Shown here: positions 11,401-23,513 of the stretch, piece after piece | How positions within the stretch are numbered: position 1 is the first letter of the stretch | How the letters are laid out: every line of letters starts with the position of its first letter | Origin: Manihot esculenta | Taxonomy: Eukaryota; Streptophyta; Magnoliopsida; Malpighiales; Euphorbiaceae | Assembly (NCBI RefSeq): GCF_001659605.2 | Contig: NC_035163.2 | Span: 30,096,158-30,160,157 of the forward strand | Direction: 5' to 3' | Length of the DNA stretch: 64,000 bases | Position numbers and translations under genes: made by a program | Notes under the pieces: generated by a model | Databases searched by the model: none | What the model was told of the DNA's origin: nothing | The model's input: only the letters and a program-made list of their open reading frames with translations

Positions 11401-14400
11401 CACCTTTCGCATCCTAGCATAGGCTTAGCACCTTAATGCTCGAGATAAAGACATGTAAATGAACTTGATATTCTGAGAAAGTATAATCTAAAATGCAGAG
11501 TTTAATAATTATATTAACATTTATAACTTTTTTCACCATTTACAATTTCTAATCAAAACAATACTAAAAGCTTGATATCTAAGAACAAAGTAAAACTAGA
11601 GTAGATAAGGATGCATCAGTTATAATATGAGATGATTACTGGTATTCAATGGACTCCAAATCATGTCAAATTGCAGGCATAACATCGGCTATGCAAATCA
11701 ACTGCATCTAAAATGACTTAGCAAATCAAATAGTACACATATATGTCCATTCCATGGAAAACCACATCAAGGCCAAAAGAGTTGGTACTTGGTAGCAATC
11801 GAATTGCAGTAATCAGAATTTTAGGTTCACCCAGTTACCTGAAAATGTTTTGTTCATCAATTCCCACAACATATGAGCTACTATAGAAGGCCTCATGAAC
11901 ATCACAGTACAAAGTTTAATCATGATCCAAGAATAGCGAACGCTTACCCACAGTTATAAAGCACATTATTGATTAAGTTGATCCCACTCCTCCTGTCAAC
12001 AATAGGCAAAAAGCATTCATCCATAACAGACAGAGCAATGGCCAACTTTGAATTGCTCTCTACTCTTTGAGGAAGGCCCTGGGGAGATATATCTAAGTCT
12101 ATGTCTGTTCTATGGATGAGAGACCATGAATATCCTGCTTCAAGTTCATGTTTGACCCCAAGGTTCTTTTGCAATTGCTCAAAAAGCTGTGCAAGCAACG
12201 AGAATACAAGTCAATGCCATGCATCTAAGTACAGGAAGGGGAAAAAAACAACCAGTCCGTTATGTTAAAACCAAAGTTGCCATATCATAAAGGAAAAGGC
12301 AAAATTAGTGCAGAAAAGAGATAGAATATCGGAAAATAAAATTCTCAATGTCTTGTGAAAAGATATACCTCTCTACATGTATTCCCACAGAAACAAGTAA
12401 ATGAACTATTGCTATCAACAGACAAAGCATCCATCCCCAGTACGCATGTTTTGTGATCTACACAAAAGTAAAATACAAATTTCCAAAACATATGAAAGAA
12501 AGGACTTAAAAGCATCAGGAACTAGATTCAAAGTCAAAAGAAAAGGTTAAATACATTTCTTTGCACACATGCTGCAAGCTTGAAGTTCACAAACAGTTGC
12601 CTCATCTTCCTGATAAATATTCTCACTGGCTACTCCGCAAAATTTGCATGTACAATTTGGACAATGCCAATCACCTGGAGGCAACATCTGCAATGAGAAG
12701 AAGACAAGCCCATGAACCATAAGCGTGTATATATATATATATATATATAAAGAAAAAAAAAAGACACGATCAAAGCTGCTAAGCTCAAGTAGTTGACAAA
12801 CATACTACCTGTCACCAACAACTTAGTTTAGTTTGTGGTGATAAGAGATCTAGATTACAGTTGTTTGCTGCCAAGCAAAGCATATCCAACCAAAATTAAT
12901 AATGCAAAAAGTTCCATGAATGTTTTATTCAAAACTTCAAATCATTACAAGGGCATATATGTAAATAAAGTAAACTGATCATGTTAGTTTTGTTTGCAGT
13001 GATAAGAGATATAGATTACAGTTGTTTGTTGGCTTCAAAGGAGAAAGGCATATCCGACCAAGAATAATAATGCAAAAAGTTCCATGAACGTTTTTACAAG
13101 GCATAAATATAAAACAAGTAAACTCATTACACCCACATGCATTCTTCAAGAATTCAACCGTTCGACTGTTCATCAATAAAGCAAAAGGCCACCAACAAGT
13201 CGTTTGTACTTCTACCAACTTAAATGGTAGTTGCAAGAAAGGTGAGTGTTAAGACTATGCACTCCAATGATAAGTGAGACAATCCCAACAAACACCTAAA
13301 GGATATATGCAAGCAACAAAATCTTGCGTTGAAGAAACAATTAACTAGGTTCCTTGGGTTACTTAACCTCCCTCATCCTCCTCTCTTTGTGCCAAACCAA
13401 AACTAACATTGATATTTCACCATCACAATTCAGAACTAATGCACCAAAAAGGAGAAATGAGGGTTTTTTGTCTTTTGTGGTGGTAGTTGTGGGGGGGGGG
13501 GTGTTCATGACATTATGTACAAGAAAAAGGCACATGCAAACGCTCAAGATAATCCCCTGGGTAAAGGTGCGTACAGTTTGTACGTATAAAGCAAGAACAT
13601 GGAGTTAGTGTAAAGGTACCTGTATATCGAGGCAGCTCTGATGAAATGTTGAAGGACAACCATCGCAGCAGATCAAATCCCCACCATCTCCACAGAGGCC
13701 ACATGTATCATCATTTGGATCATCACCATCAATGTCAACAGAATGGAAACCAATGTGCTCAATTGACTCCTGTCTATTCCATGCATCAATTTGGCACTCC
13801 AGAACGGAAACCCCAGAATCGAGATATATATTTTGAAATGGTTGGCGAAGTTTGCTCCCTGCATGGATCTCAAACTTTGAGACTGTGAGGATTTTACTAC
13901 AACAACCACAATGAATACCATCTCGATTGACCCAGCCCTCCAGCATTACTTTTGTTCGTCGACGATTCATGTATCGCACCTTTTGGCTCAACTGAACAGT
14001 TCCACAATCAATCAGCCAGGAAAGTAGTGTCCGTTTGCCAGCATATGGAACAAAGCCACCACTCTCTGAGTTTAGCCCTTCATTAGAATTACGTACCAAC
14101 AATGTACATCTGCCAAGTTTTCTACTTTTTCTTCCTTGATGAGAACTGGATCCAGATGGAATTTTCTCCATGTCATCATGCAGATGACGAGTAGAACTTT
14201 GACCTTTCGTGTTTACATTGAGAAAGCTGTTACCATTTGTTCTACTCTTCAATGACTTACCGCTCTGTTTTATGAAGGAGCTCAGTTTCTCTTCATGGCT
14301 TCCACTATCCATGCTTTCCTCATCATGCCGGGAACTAGAAGACCTTCTTGCTGCAGTTTCCCGTGCATTGTCACTTTCATTTCTTTGCTTCCTTTTCATT

Positions 14401-15908
14401 TCTTTCTCCATCTTCTTTCGAGTCTTCCTTGTTAGTTGGCTGAGCACCTCATCTGATAGGGGTGTAAATGGACAACCATCAGCCTTGGATTTTGCTTCCT
14501 CTTCCTCATCATTTAATTGCTTTAGAAGTGCATCATATGCCTTGATGATGGACCAATAAGCCGTTCCCGTTGGATTTATGTAAACTGCATCTAGGTAGTC
14601 TCTGTTCCTTCTTGGTCTATAGTCTATTGTCCAGCCAGCATTCAGAAGCATCCCTCGTATATGTTCACGCAACTTTTGCTTTTCTGTGCCAGTACCACGC
14701 TTAACCTTCCCAATTTTAGCAGATTGAAGCTGATTGCAAGGGCTTATTTCACCATCATTGCTTGCCCTTTTCATAGTTTTATGAGCTTCTGCATTCTTTA
14801 GCCCCAACTTCGTTGATGTATCACTGTCCTCTGAATCTACCTCAGGGCCCTTATGGTTCTTAGTTGGCAATGGTGTTCTCAAAGACTTACGAGCCTCCAT
14901 ATCCTTGAGTCCCAATTTTAGTGATGAATCGCTATCTTCTGAATCACGATCTCTGACCTTGCCATTCCTAGCTGATGATGATCTCAGCATATTCATAGGT
15001 TTTTTCAGTGTCCCAGCAAATGAACTCCCTTTATCAGCACTTTTAGACTCTGGGTAAAGTGAAGAACGGATTAGATCATTCCGTCTGACAGTATTTTTCA
15101 TCTTCGCACCCTTTCTCTTTTCCTCTGCTTCCAAGCGATCATAACTTTTCAAAGATCCATCCACCTTCTTCTTATTCACCATTACCTTTAAAACACCATT
15201 TTTCCCTTGAACCCTAATGGGTTCATCTTTATCATATTTATCCCTATAAAATGACATAGATGAGGGAGCACCTTCTCTGCCACCATGATCCGCCCGATTC
15301 AGTCCACTTGTTCTCTCAAAGTATGAACTCTTTCTTCTATCAACAACAGGATGTCTACTGGATCCTGTCTCATATTCCCTTTCATTGCCACTTCTTCCCG
15401 CCATCATTGAACCGAAAATCCTCCTTCCTTCCATCCCATCTTCATCAAAGCGATTCCTCCTTATCATTTCTCCATCATTTCCATCATATTCGTCAAACTC
15501 AAACACATCTAACTTATTCCTCTTCCTTTCACTGAAATCATCTCCGTTCCTATCGATCATGTCAACGTCGTTAATCCTAATCTTTTCTCCCCTACTCCTC
15601 TTCCTACCAATATCATTCTCTTCAACGATACCCTTATCATAAAGACTCAAACCATTACAAACCCGTAAAGTTTCCGCGGCAACCCTTCTTCGAGATGGCA
15701 TTAACAGCTCATCACTAGACCCTGAATCGCTCATATCCATCCTAGCCCTCTTCTTCTCCTTCTTGGACGCAAGAACCTTACGTGAACCAGAAGAACCCAC
15801 TCCTCCCATACCATCATTACCCTTTTTTCTCACAATCAAACAGCCGGAAGAGCTCCTATTCTTGACCATAGCCCCAGACGGGTCACCAGATCTTCTTCCC
15901 TCTTCCAT
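8419..15908 (-). CDS. IDM1-like chromatin protein: TDBD + PHD finger + GNAT acetyltransferase domain
   Basis: Eight coding exons: 13620-15908, 12555-12687, 12369-12457, 11948-12186, 10331-10417, 10118-10217, 9769-9982 and 8419-9683. Together they give 1471 residues with closed phases. Start [12 protein letters not shown] is the first ATG of the frame. The N-terminal about 420 residues are basic and serine-rich. A conserved block [19 protein letters not shown] lies at about 423-441, a Tify-binding-like domain at about 616-708 ([18 protein letters not shown]), and a C4HC3 PHD finger at 736-775 (C736, C739, C748, C751, H756, C759, C772, C775). A GNAT fold follows at about 860-1010 with [10 protein letters not shown] (965-974) in the acetyl-CoA motif. 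Arabidopsis IDM1/ROS4 is a histone H3 acetyltransferase that guides DNA demethylation; the closest relative here is probably At4g14920, whose function is less clear. The final 421 residues are acidic and serine-rich. Confidence 0.93.
9707..9730. repeat. (TAA)n microsatellite
   Basis: About eight ATA/TAA units in the short intron before the last exon of the IDM1-like gene. Confidence 0.9.
12728..12749. repeat. (TA)n microsatellite
   Basis: About eleven TA units in intron 1 of the IDM1-like gene, followed by an A-rich run. Confidence 0.9.
12823..13125. repeat. Imperfect direct duplication (about 150 bp) within intron 1 of the IDM1-like gene
   Basis: Copy 1 (about 12823-12980) and copy 2 (about 12984-13125) share GTGATAAGAGAT, TAGATTACAGTTGTTTG, GGCATATCC/GCATATCC, AATAATGCAAAAAGTTCCAT and AAGTAAACT in the same order. 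They have diverged by substitutions and small gaps, so this is an old tandem duplication. Confidence 0.85.
13491..13501. repeat. Poly-G tract (11 G) in intron
   Basis: A run of 11 G in intron 1 of the IDM1-like gene. Such runs are prone to length error. Confidence 0.85.
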
Positions 15909-16700
15909 ACACACAGCAAAAAACAACCAAAACCCCTATAATTTTAAAATTCCGTTCAAAACCATCCCAAATTGAGCAACAAATTCCAAAGATAAGAAAT
16001 TTAAAACCCTAAATCTCTCTCAAAACAAAGTATGAAAGCAAAAGAAAACCAGATCTGACCCAGCAACTACCGAAAAGGCAACCCCCCACAAAAACAAAAC
16101 GCCACTAAACGGCAAATCGAACAGCGAATATTAAATACCTCTCCGGGTTCCTGAGCAGCAATCAGACGGATAGCATCACCAATTGATGACGCAACTTTCC
16201 GGCGAAAAAAGCGAGGGAGAGGGAAATAGAGAGAGAAAGGCAGAAAGAGATTTTTTTTACGCTTACATTGTAAAGGCCCAATATAAACAGCAAAGCCAAT
16301 AAGCCATTGGCGTGGCCTCCTCCTGTTACTATTATTTCTTTTCCCCTTCCTTTTTTCTTTATTTACGTTTTCTCTTTCCCTTGTAATTAGTTTTTTCCAG
16401 TTTTCCCTCCAAATCCTGCTGCGGCAGATCAATGCATCACCTCTCTGATCTGGCCAAGTGGGCAGGGCCCCACGTTTCTTGTGGGTCTGGCATGACGTGG
16501 CAGGATCTTGGAGGGGCTTAACTGGAGTTGGTGGTAGTTTTCACAGTTTTGACTAACTAGTACATTAAGGGATACGCGTGCGTTACAGTCCAAGAAACAG
16601 ACGACAGTATCTATTGTGGATTTCATTTGGGTGAGGAGATACTGGATTTTGTGATCAGATACACTCAGACCCATGATGGAGTTTCTAATTTTTCTGGGCT
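15909..16700 (-). promoter_or_regulatory. 5' leader and promoter of the IDM1-like gene
   Basis: On the minus strand a good donor (GGAGAG|GTATTT at 16139/16138) and a possible acceptor near 16010 suggest a leader intron, with a 5' UTR exon from about 16139 to 16260. Pyrimidine/purine tracts (about 16190-16260) and a short AT-rich region follow. No TATA box could be assigned with confidence. Confidence 0.4.
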
Positions 16701-16816
16701 CTAAAGGCTAAAGCAACCCAGTTTTGGTAAACACTCGATTGTTTTTACCTTACTGGATTTCTCTCTCCTTATGAGTTGGACAGCATTCACGCTTCCTGTT
16801 AATGGAAATTGATAAT

Positions 16817-17024
16817 ATATCAATTTTGATTTCACATGGTTCAAGGCCGAATTGGGTTTGGTTTCAATTGCTATTTCTTGATACACATGATTCAAATCGA
16901 ACCAGATTTTCAAGTTGAATATATCAATTTTGATTTCACATGGTTCAAGGCCGAATTGGGTTTGGTTTCAATTGCTATTTCTTGATACACATGATTCAAA
17001 TCGAACCAGATTTTCAAGTTGAAT
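16817..17024. repeat. Perfect 104-bp tandem duplication
   Basis: Positions 16817-16920 and 16921-17024 are identical base for base. Both begin ATATCAATTTTGATTTCACA and end TTTTCAAGTTGAAT. The flanks differ, so this is a simple two-copy tandem repeat in the spacer between the IDM1-like and eS24 genes. Confidence 0.95.
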
Positions 17025-18206
17025 TACCAATTTAGGACTTATTTGAGTCCGTAAACCGTTGATCTGACTCAGGACCTGAACTGCTCCTGGGCAAGTCCAA
17101 TTGTTATTTTATATATATAATTTTAATCTTCAAGGGAATGAGACTACTGGACCTGGAGAATTATAGCTGTTGCAATATCTCAGTGTCCTACAAAATCTTC
17201 CATTTGAGATACTTCAATTCAAATGAGCCATTTCGCTGGATGAGTAATTCGATTCTCGACAACTTCAATTATTAGTCATGTTCGGAATTCTAAAGACATT
17301 GAAATTCAAAGTTTGTTGGAATTTCAGTTAAATTTTACAACTGAACTGGATTCCAAGATTTTTAATTAATTTAAAACATAACACGAAGTTCGAGATTTAT
17401 TTACATAATCCATTGGTTGATTCGAAATTTAAACTCGTCTCGCTCTTTTGTCTGCTTAAATTTACACCATGAAAATCAAGTGGGCAATCGAGGGTTTACA
17501 TGTGTTGACCATGCAGAAAGCTACCACCTCTCACTCTCTTTCTAAGCGGACTAGAATCCAGCTGTGAACGCTGCACCAAGCAATGCATTCATACGGCAAA
17601 TTCATATCCGAGTCAGGAATCACTTATCGCTCATGGGCTTAAATGCTTTTGGATCCATATTCGCATTTAGCTGCTGGATTTTGCAATGCAATGTGTTAGA
17701 GAGTTCACATTCTCGACATTGGAATGGAGACATACACTCCATCAAATTGACAGACTTCCTCCAAGGACTGAAAACTCTAAATTTCACCAAAGATGGTCTA
17801 CTCTGTAATATTACCAGGTCCCAACAATAAAAAAATCGTCACAGAAAATTGCAAATCTAATCTCTTATTAAAGAAAACGTACTTACTTGGAGGGTACAAA
17901 AACATTTCAATCATGACAGAGAAGGGAATATCAAACACCTAAAAAGGAAGCATCACACACATAGAAAAAGAAAGAAATGGTTGCAATTACTTTAGCCTAT
18001 CAAAACTCTAATTTAGCAGTATATCTATCGGTGTCTCTCAAAAGTAAGTAACAACAAAACGTCTGCTGGCAAACATGACAAACAGTATCTCAAGTAAAAA
18101 GATCAAAAACACACATTGAATGTTTGACAGCTAAGAAAGAGAAGAAAAATGTTAAGTACACAGGTGTATTACTGCAAAAGGTTAGCCCTTTGCTATCTTT
18201 TAGTTC
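17025..18206. other. Spacer between IDM1-like and eS24 genes
   Basis: AT-rich sequence without recognisable genes. An 88-codon open frame at 17564-17830 matches nothing I know. The last about 200 bp are probably the 3' UTR of the eS24 gene. Confidence 0.5.
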
Positions 18207-20202
18207 TCACTTCTTCTTCCCCGCCTTGGCAGCATCTCCAGCTTTAGTCTGTTCACGCAAGAAATATAATTTGTTCGGTTACCAGAACTAATTAAAATTA
18301 CATAAAAAGAATGCAACTTCCAAATAGAATTGTCCCATTACCTTCTTTACACCTCGGACTTTCTTGGACCTGTTCTTCCTTTCCTTCATTTGTTTTCTTG
18401 ATTTTTCAACCTTTGTGTCTAGTCCATTCTGCCATCAAAATGAACAATAATTTAATACATAAACATAATCATAAAACTAAGGCAACACAAGGGTGCATTG
18501 GTGACAATCATGGTCAGATTAAAACCTTGGTGAGAGAAAGAGAGAGAGAGATGAGTGCCATTCTTCATGAGCATCACAGACTACCAATATATCTTTCACT
18601 GCCACGGAAAAGGACATTTATGTTTGTATTCAACGGTTTTTGTTCATCAATATGGTAAAATAGATTCCTATTAAGTGAATACTCTTGTGATACAATAAAC
18701 AAGCTCATTCTGGAAATTCCTCCAAGGCTTCACCCATCTTTCCTTCTTCACTCAATTTGAATACTACACCAGTATCCCATTTGAACTATCAGCAGAGGAA
18801 CCTGGGAAAGCCGCCCCCCCCCCCCCGGTTCCCCCTTCCTTAAGGTTGTAGCTTTTCCGGACAGTATTAGAAGGTCTGAGAAGAGGTCGTAACTCCAAGA
18901 TTTATATTAGCTTTATACATAGGGTACATTTGGCATTGCAAGTGCACGGCGCTACCAAATGTGGCAGCCATGTTCATAGTGGACTTTAATATCTAGGAAA
19001 ATTTCCTAGGTGGGACTCTTTACTTTATTTTTAAATAGGCTTCCAGTTGCTGTAGAGTGAAGAAAATTGCTCATTCATTCAAATGATAAGAATTTCATGC
19101 TGGTGTAAATAACCAGAAGGCTAAGGTAACCTGAAATTGAACAAAATGTATTAATCAATGAAAATGGAAATGAGTTCTCATTATGAATTCATAATCAAGT
19201 GAGAACTTCATGAAAATTCTAATGTGCCAAGACTCATTACCACAAGGTTTACCAGTCACTGACACACATATAATATGCGTAATTTATCCAAGAAAGTTGC
19301 ATCAACCAAACATCGATACATTGGTGATTATTGCATTGACCAACATAGAAATAGGATTATCACAAGTATGTTAATTATTTAACAAATTCTTCCACCCGTC
19401 TCATCACCTACACTATGTAGACAATAATATCAGTGGCTCTCATTTCTTAACTCTTTCTTTCAAGAAAAACCTTCCAAATATTACACTAACAACAATACTA
19501 CTGCCTGCAACCAGCTATTGCAGTGATGTTGCAACACTGAAGAATAATTAAGCCTCGTATATTCTCCATTTCACAAAATGCTGTACATCTGAACATAAAT
19601 CCATCAAGAATTGCCAATAAATACACTAAAATTTAAAACTCATTGCATTCCCACATATCATGAACCACAAAAATTCAAGAACAAGATACTAGGCAGTTAC
19701 CCTGATCAGCCTGTACTTTGGCTCATACTTCTTCGCATTCTCCACAGAATCATATATCAGCCCAAACCCAGTTGATTTCCCACCTCCAAAATGCGTACGG
19801 AACTTGAACACAAATATTGTGTTCTGGTCTTTCACTTCATATAAACTTGCCAACTTGTCCTTCAACTCAGCCTTCAAATCATGCCAATATCAGAAAATAA
19901 AGGATTAAAAAAAAAAGAACACGAAAAAAAATTGCACCTCTTCCTATTAGTAATGTAATACAGAAACATTCATCTCATACACCTATACCTTAGAGACATT
20001 AGGTCTCCCAGGATGCAGAACGTCAATAATCTGTTTCAAAATTAAAAATTCGTTTAGCATTTGAGAATAAGCCAAACAAAGCTGTACTATTTTATACTCT
20101 CCAGGAGTAGAAAACAGAGATAGAACCCACGAACTGCTTCCTTGAGAGGAGCCTGTTAGTCATGAACTTCCTCGTTCTAATCGTCACAGCTTTGTCCGCC
20201 AT
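18207..20202 (-). CDS. RPS24: 40S ribosomal protein eS24
   Basis: Five exons: 20131-20202, 19989-20030, 19701-19871, 18342-18428 and 18207-18248. They join in phase to 137 residues. The protein starts [20 protein letters not shown] and contains [20 protein letters not shown], the hallmark [20 protein letters not shown] and [20 protein letters not shown]. The basic tail reads [18 protein letters not shown] and ends AGKKK. Length and every segment agree with plant eS24 (about 133-138 residues), a structural protein of the small ribosomal subunit with a rRNA-binding basic tail. The large intron 3 (18429-19700, 1.27 kb) is unremarkable apart from a 13-base C run. No damage was seen, and the gene looks functional. 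Confidence 0.98.
18814..18826. repeat. Poly-C tract (13 C) in an eS24 intron
   Basis: A run of 13 C followed by GGTTCCCCC. Its length is unreliable in assemblies. Confidence 0.85.
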
Positions 20203-21400
20203 GGTTTTCTGCTCGGAAAAAAAAAAAGTGTGAACCTATATATGTACGTAATGAATAGATCTCCCAGGAAAATACCAAGGATCTGTTAGTATTAGCACTT
20301 GATTCGGTTTGGTTATCTGCTTTCTCCTTGGCGCCGATGCGAGCCGCGTTTGCGTACGAGTTGGAGATTAAGACATCGTTAGGGTTTTATGACTGCTTCG
20401 GACCCTGTTTTGTTGCTTAGGTTACCCACTCTTAACATTTGTTTGTCCGTTTGATATTTCTGTTATTTTTGGATCTGATGCGAGAAAGTCAGGAAACAGT
20501 TTATTAACAAATATATTAATTACATATTATTAAAAAATAATTTAAAATTAAGTTTAATATATTTGATTTGTAACTTTAATAGGTTTTTTTAAATAGTATT
20601 TAAAATGATAATTTTCACAAAAATTCACAAAAATTATTGAAGGTCATTTTTTATTATGTTGTTTGGTTCAAGGGAAATACAAAGAAAATGAAACTGCAAT
20701 GTTGAAAACACTAAATCTGATTGAAACTGCAAGTCGTACTATTCCAGATCACGTGCTAGGCATTTTTCCTTGGTATGGACCAAGTGTTAATGATATGAGG
20801 AGAGAGTAATACTAGATAAACTCAAAATCTTCTAGGTTGAAGGAAGGCTAAAGATTGAGGCACTATAATGCATGCAACCCTATGTTTGACATAGACATTG
20901 ATGACCACTGGGTTTCATTGTCCAGGCAAGAGGCCGAGTCTATCGTGACAGACCCGGCCCTGGATCCACGAATTCCTACGAGTGAGAAGACTCAGTCCAT
21001 TTATTCCTGAAGTCAGGCTTTTCTCAAGATCCAGTCTTTTCCTCTCAAGCCCGACCCGAAAGCTTAGCAAAATAAGAATCACTAGTCCAGCTCCGAACTG
21101 TTTGGTTCACATGCATGTTAAAAGGGTGAATTAAATTGCCGATAGCATAGCACAGAAATCTGATTCTCTCATACATACGTATCAGTATGGCAGGGACAGG
21201 ACACAATCATCGAGAGAAAATGGAGATTAAGAGAGGGTTTCACGTGAAAACAAATTAAAATGACAATAAACCATAAAAATAATAAACAAACTAAGCCAAA
21301 AAAAAAAAAAAAGCATGCAGCTCCAAGAAAGCCTCCTTTGCCATTCTGCTATGACAATCCTCTATTTACACCCACCTCAAATAGTATAGTCTAATGATTG
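20203..21400. other. Spacer upstream of eS24, with a GC-richer island
   Basis: The first about 250 bp are the eS24 leader and promoter. The segment from about 20920 to 21100 is clearly GC-richer than its surroundings and contains CCGACCCGAAAGC and GACAGACCCGGCCC. It could be a scrap of an LTR retrotransposon, but no LTR ends or target duplication were found. A 15-base A run lies near 21300. Confidence 0.4.
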
Positions 21401-22330
21401 GTTTGTTTAGATTAAATTTGAATTCAAACCATCTACATTTCTTATAATACATAATTAATTAATTTTATAATTAAATTCAACTTAAATCATATATCTTTTC
21501 ATTAGTTAATCAATAATTAACCATTTAAACTATAACTCCTTCTATATCCCATCATCTATTAAAATTAATTTATTAATTAATGATATGCTAATTATGAAAC
21601 AAATGAAAAATCATTAAAGTCTCAATTGTAAATTTATTAATATAATAAAAGCACAACAAAAAAAATATAAATTAAAAAGTATCGTAAAAAAATTAAATAA
21701 AAATAAAATAATTAAATTTAGATATTACATTTAAATAATAACAAAAGCAAAAAGTATGTAATTAATTTTATATATTATACACTTTTAAATTTGTAAACTA
21801 AAAAAAGTTTAATTTTAAAATAAAAATTATAACTTTAATTTTATTTTTTTAAATTAAAAAATTAAAATAATTTCTACATATTATTTTAATTATTTTTAAA
21901 AATATGAATAATTTAATTTGTAAAAATTAAAAAATAAAATATATTTTACACATTATTTTAATTATTTTTTTAAATGTGATTACTTTTAAATTTTACATGA
22001 ATTAAAAATTAAAATAATTTATTCATATTACAAAAAAAAATATATCTATAAAATATATTGTAGATGCAAAAAATAGGATTAATTTTTTATTTTTTAAAAA
22101 TTAAAAAATAAAAATAAAATAATTACATTGAGATATTATATTTTTAATAATAAAAATATAAAAAAATTAATTAGTATTATATTCAAACTAAATAATTAGA
22201 AATATGTAATTAAATATAAAATAATTATTTATCGATTAATCAACAAAAAAAATTATATAAATTAAATAAAATATCAAAATTAATTCAACATAATCATTTA
22301 ACCAATAAAATTTTATTGGATTAACACCTC
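21400..22330. other. Extremely AT-rich tract (about 0.9 kb)
   Basis: Nearly all A and T, with recurrent TTAAAAATTAAAATAA-like strings and many short inverted repeats. No coding potential. It could be a matrix-attachment-type sequence or a worn transposon core; the sequence alone does not decide. Confidence 0.6.
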
Positions 22331-22339
22331 TAACATCAA

Positions 22340-22777
22340 TAGTTAGTCCGAGATGCTAATGGTAGGTTTCTAGCGGCTAAAGCGGATTGTTTTAGCAGTC
22401 AGATGGAGGTTAAGTGTGCTGAGGCAGTAACTTTTCGAGAGGCATTGAACTGAATTAAAGAGTGCGGATGGGATCGAGTTCTTTTCGAATCGGATGCTCA
22501 GGTTCTTATTGTGTCCATTAACAATGTTTCATTAGATGATTTATCACCTTTTGATCTTTTTGATTTAAGATTGTAAATTGCTTCTATCCAGTTATGAGGA
22601 AGCAAGATGTGCTTTTATTCACAGGTCTGCGAATGATGTCGCTCATGTTGTAGCAAAATCGGCTCATTCTGAGTCAGGTCAAGGAGTTTGGATTCATGTC
22701 CATATTCCTCATATAGTTTCCTTGATGGTTTTGAGTTAATAATATTTTTTTCATTTTCAAAAAAAAAAAAAAAAAGT
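22340..22777 (+). pseudogene. 5'-truncated LINE remnant: RNase H-like domain plus poly(A) tail
   Basis: Reading the plus strand from about 22347 gives RDANGRFLAAKADCFSSQME, then AEAVTFREALN, a stop, IKECGWDRVLFESDAQVL and, after a second stop and one frame change, EEARCAFIHRSANDVAHVVA and VSLMVLS. This is the RNase H-like domain (RVT_3 type) found at the 3' end of plant L1/Cin4-type LINEs and in related host proteins. It is followed by about 17 A (about 22760-22776). Two internal stops and a frameshift show it is dead. The poly(A) and loss of everything upstream fit a 5'-truncated LINE insertion. No target-site duplication was recognised. Confidence 0.8.
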
Positions 22778-23513
22778 GTTAACCGATGACTTAATCAAGG
22801 GAAGGAAAGGTTTTTTTTGTTAAAAGCGGTAGAAAAAAGTCGATGAAGTGAAGGTCTATAGTCCCTAGAAGAAAAGGGAGAAGGAGTGAATTTTTTTGTA
22901 TACGGCTCCATTTATTTCACGATTAAAAAATATTTTTTATATTTTATGATATTTAAATATTTAAAAAATTTAAGTAATTGAAAATATTTTATTAATTAAA
23001 GAAAAAATAAATTATTTTTTATATTTTAAAATTTCTATTAATATTTTTATAAAGAAAATTTTACATAAAAAATATTTTTTAAATATATATTATTTTCTAC
23101 AAATAAATAGAGTTTTTGTAATATTTAATTATAAATATAGGTTATTTTTGTAAAACTATTTTTTCTTTGGGCTGGGCCTTTAATTTTATGGGTTATATTT
23201 ATATTACACTTCGGATAATGAATTTCTTTTCTAACGAAAATGAGAGTATGGAAATTTTTTTTTTTTTCAATTAATAGTGATAATGATAAAATATTAAAAG
23301 AATCCAAACCGTCAAAGTCGATTTTGATCAAGAAGGGAAAGATTTGACCAAAACTCACCCCGTCAATTCGTTTATTTCTAGGAAGGCGCCAACATACTCC
23401 CAGGCTCTTGCAGAGAAAAATCCTTACCACCTCGCTAAGTTTCCTTTCTAACATTAAGCACACGGTCCCATTCTTCCCTGTTCCAAACCCACACATAGAA
23501 TTTGGCCTCAAAG
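22778..23513. promoter_or_regulatory. Spacer and promoter region of the DUF1517 gene
   Basis: AT-rich up to about 23280, then more balanced. The last about 200 bp before the ATG at 23514 are probably promoter and leader. No specific site was assigned. Confidence 0.4.

Noticed and set aside
13646..15975. Open frames on the plus strand opposite the IDM1-like exon 1
   Set aside because: Ser/Phe/Leu-rich shadows of the basic, serine-rich coding strand; no domain.
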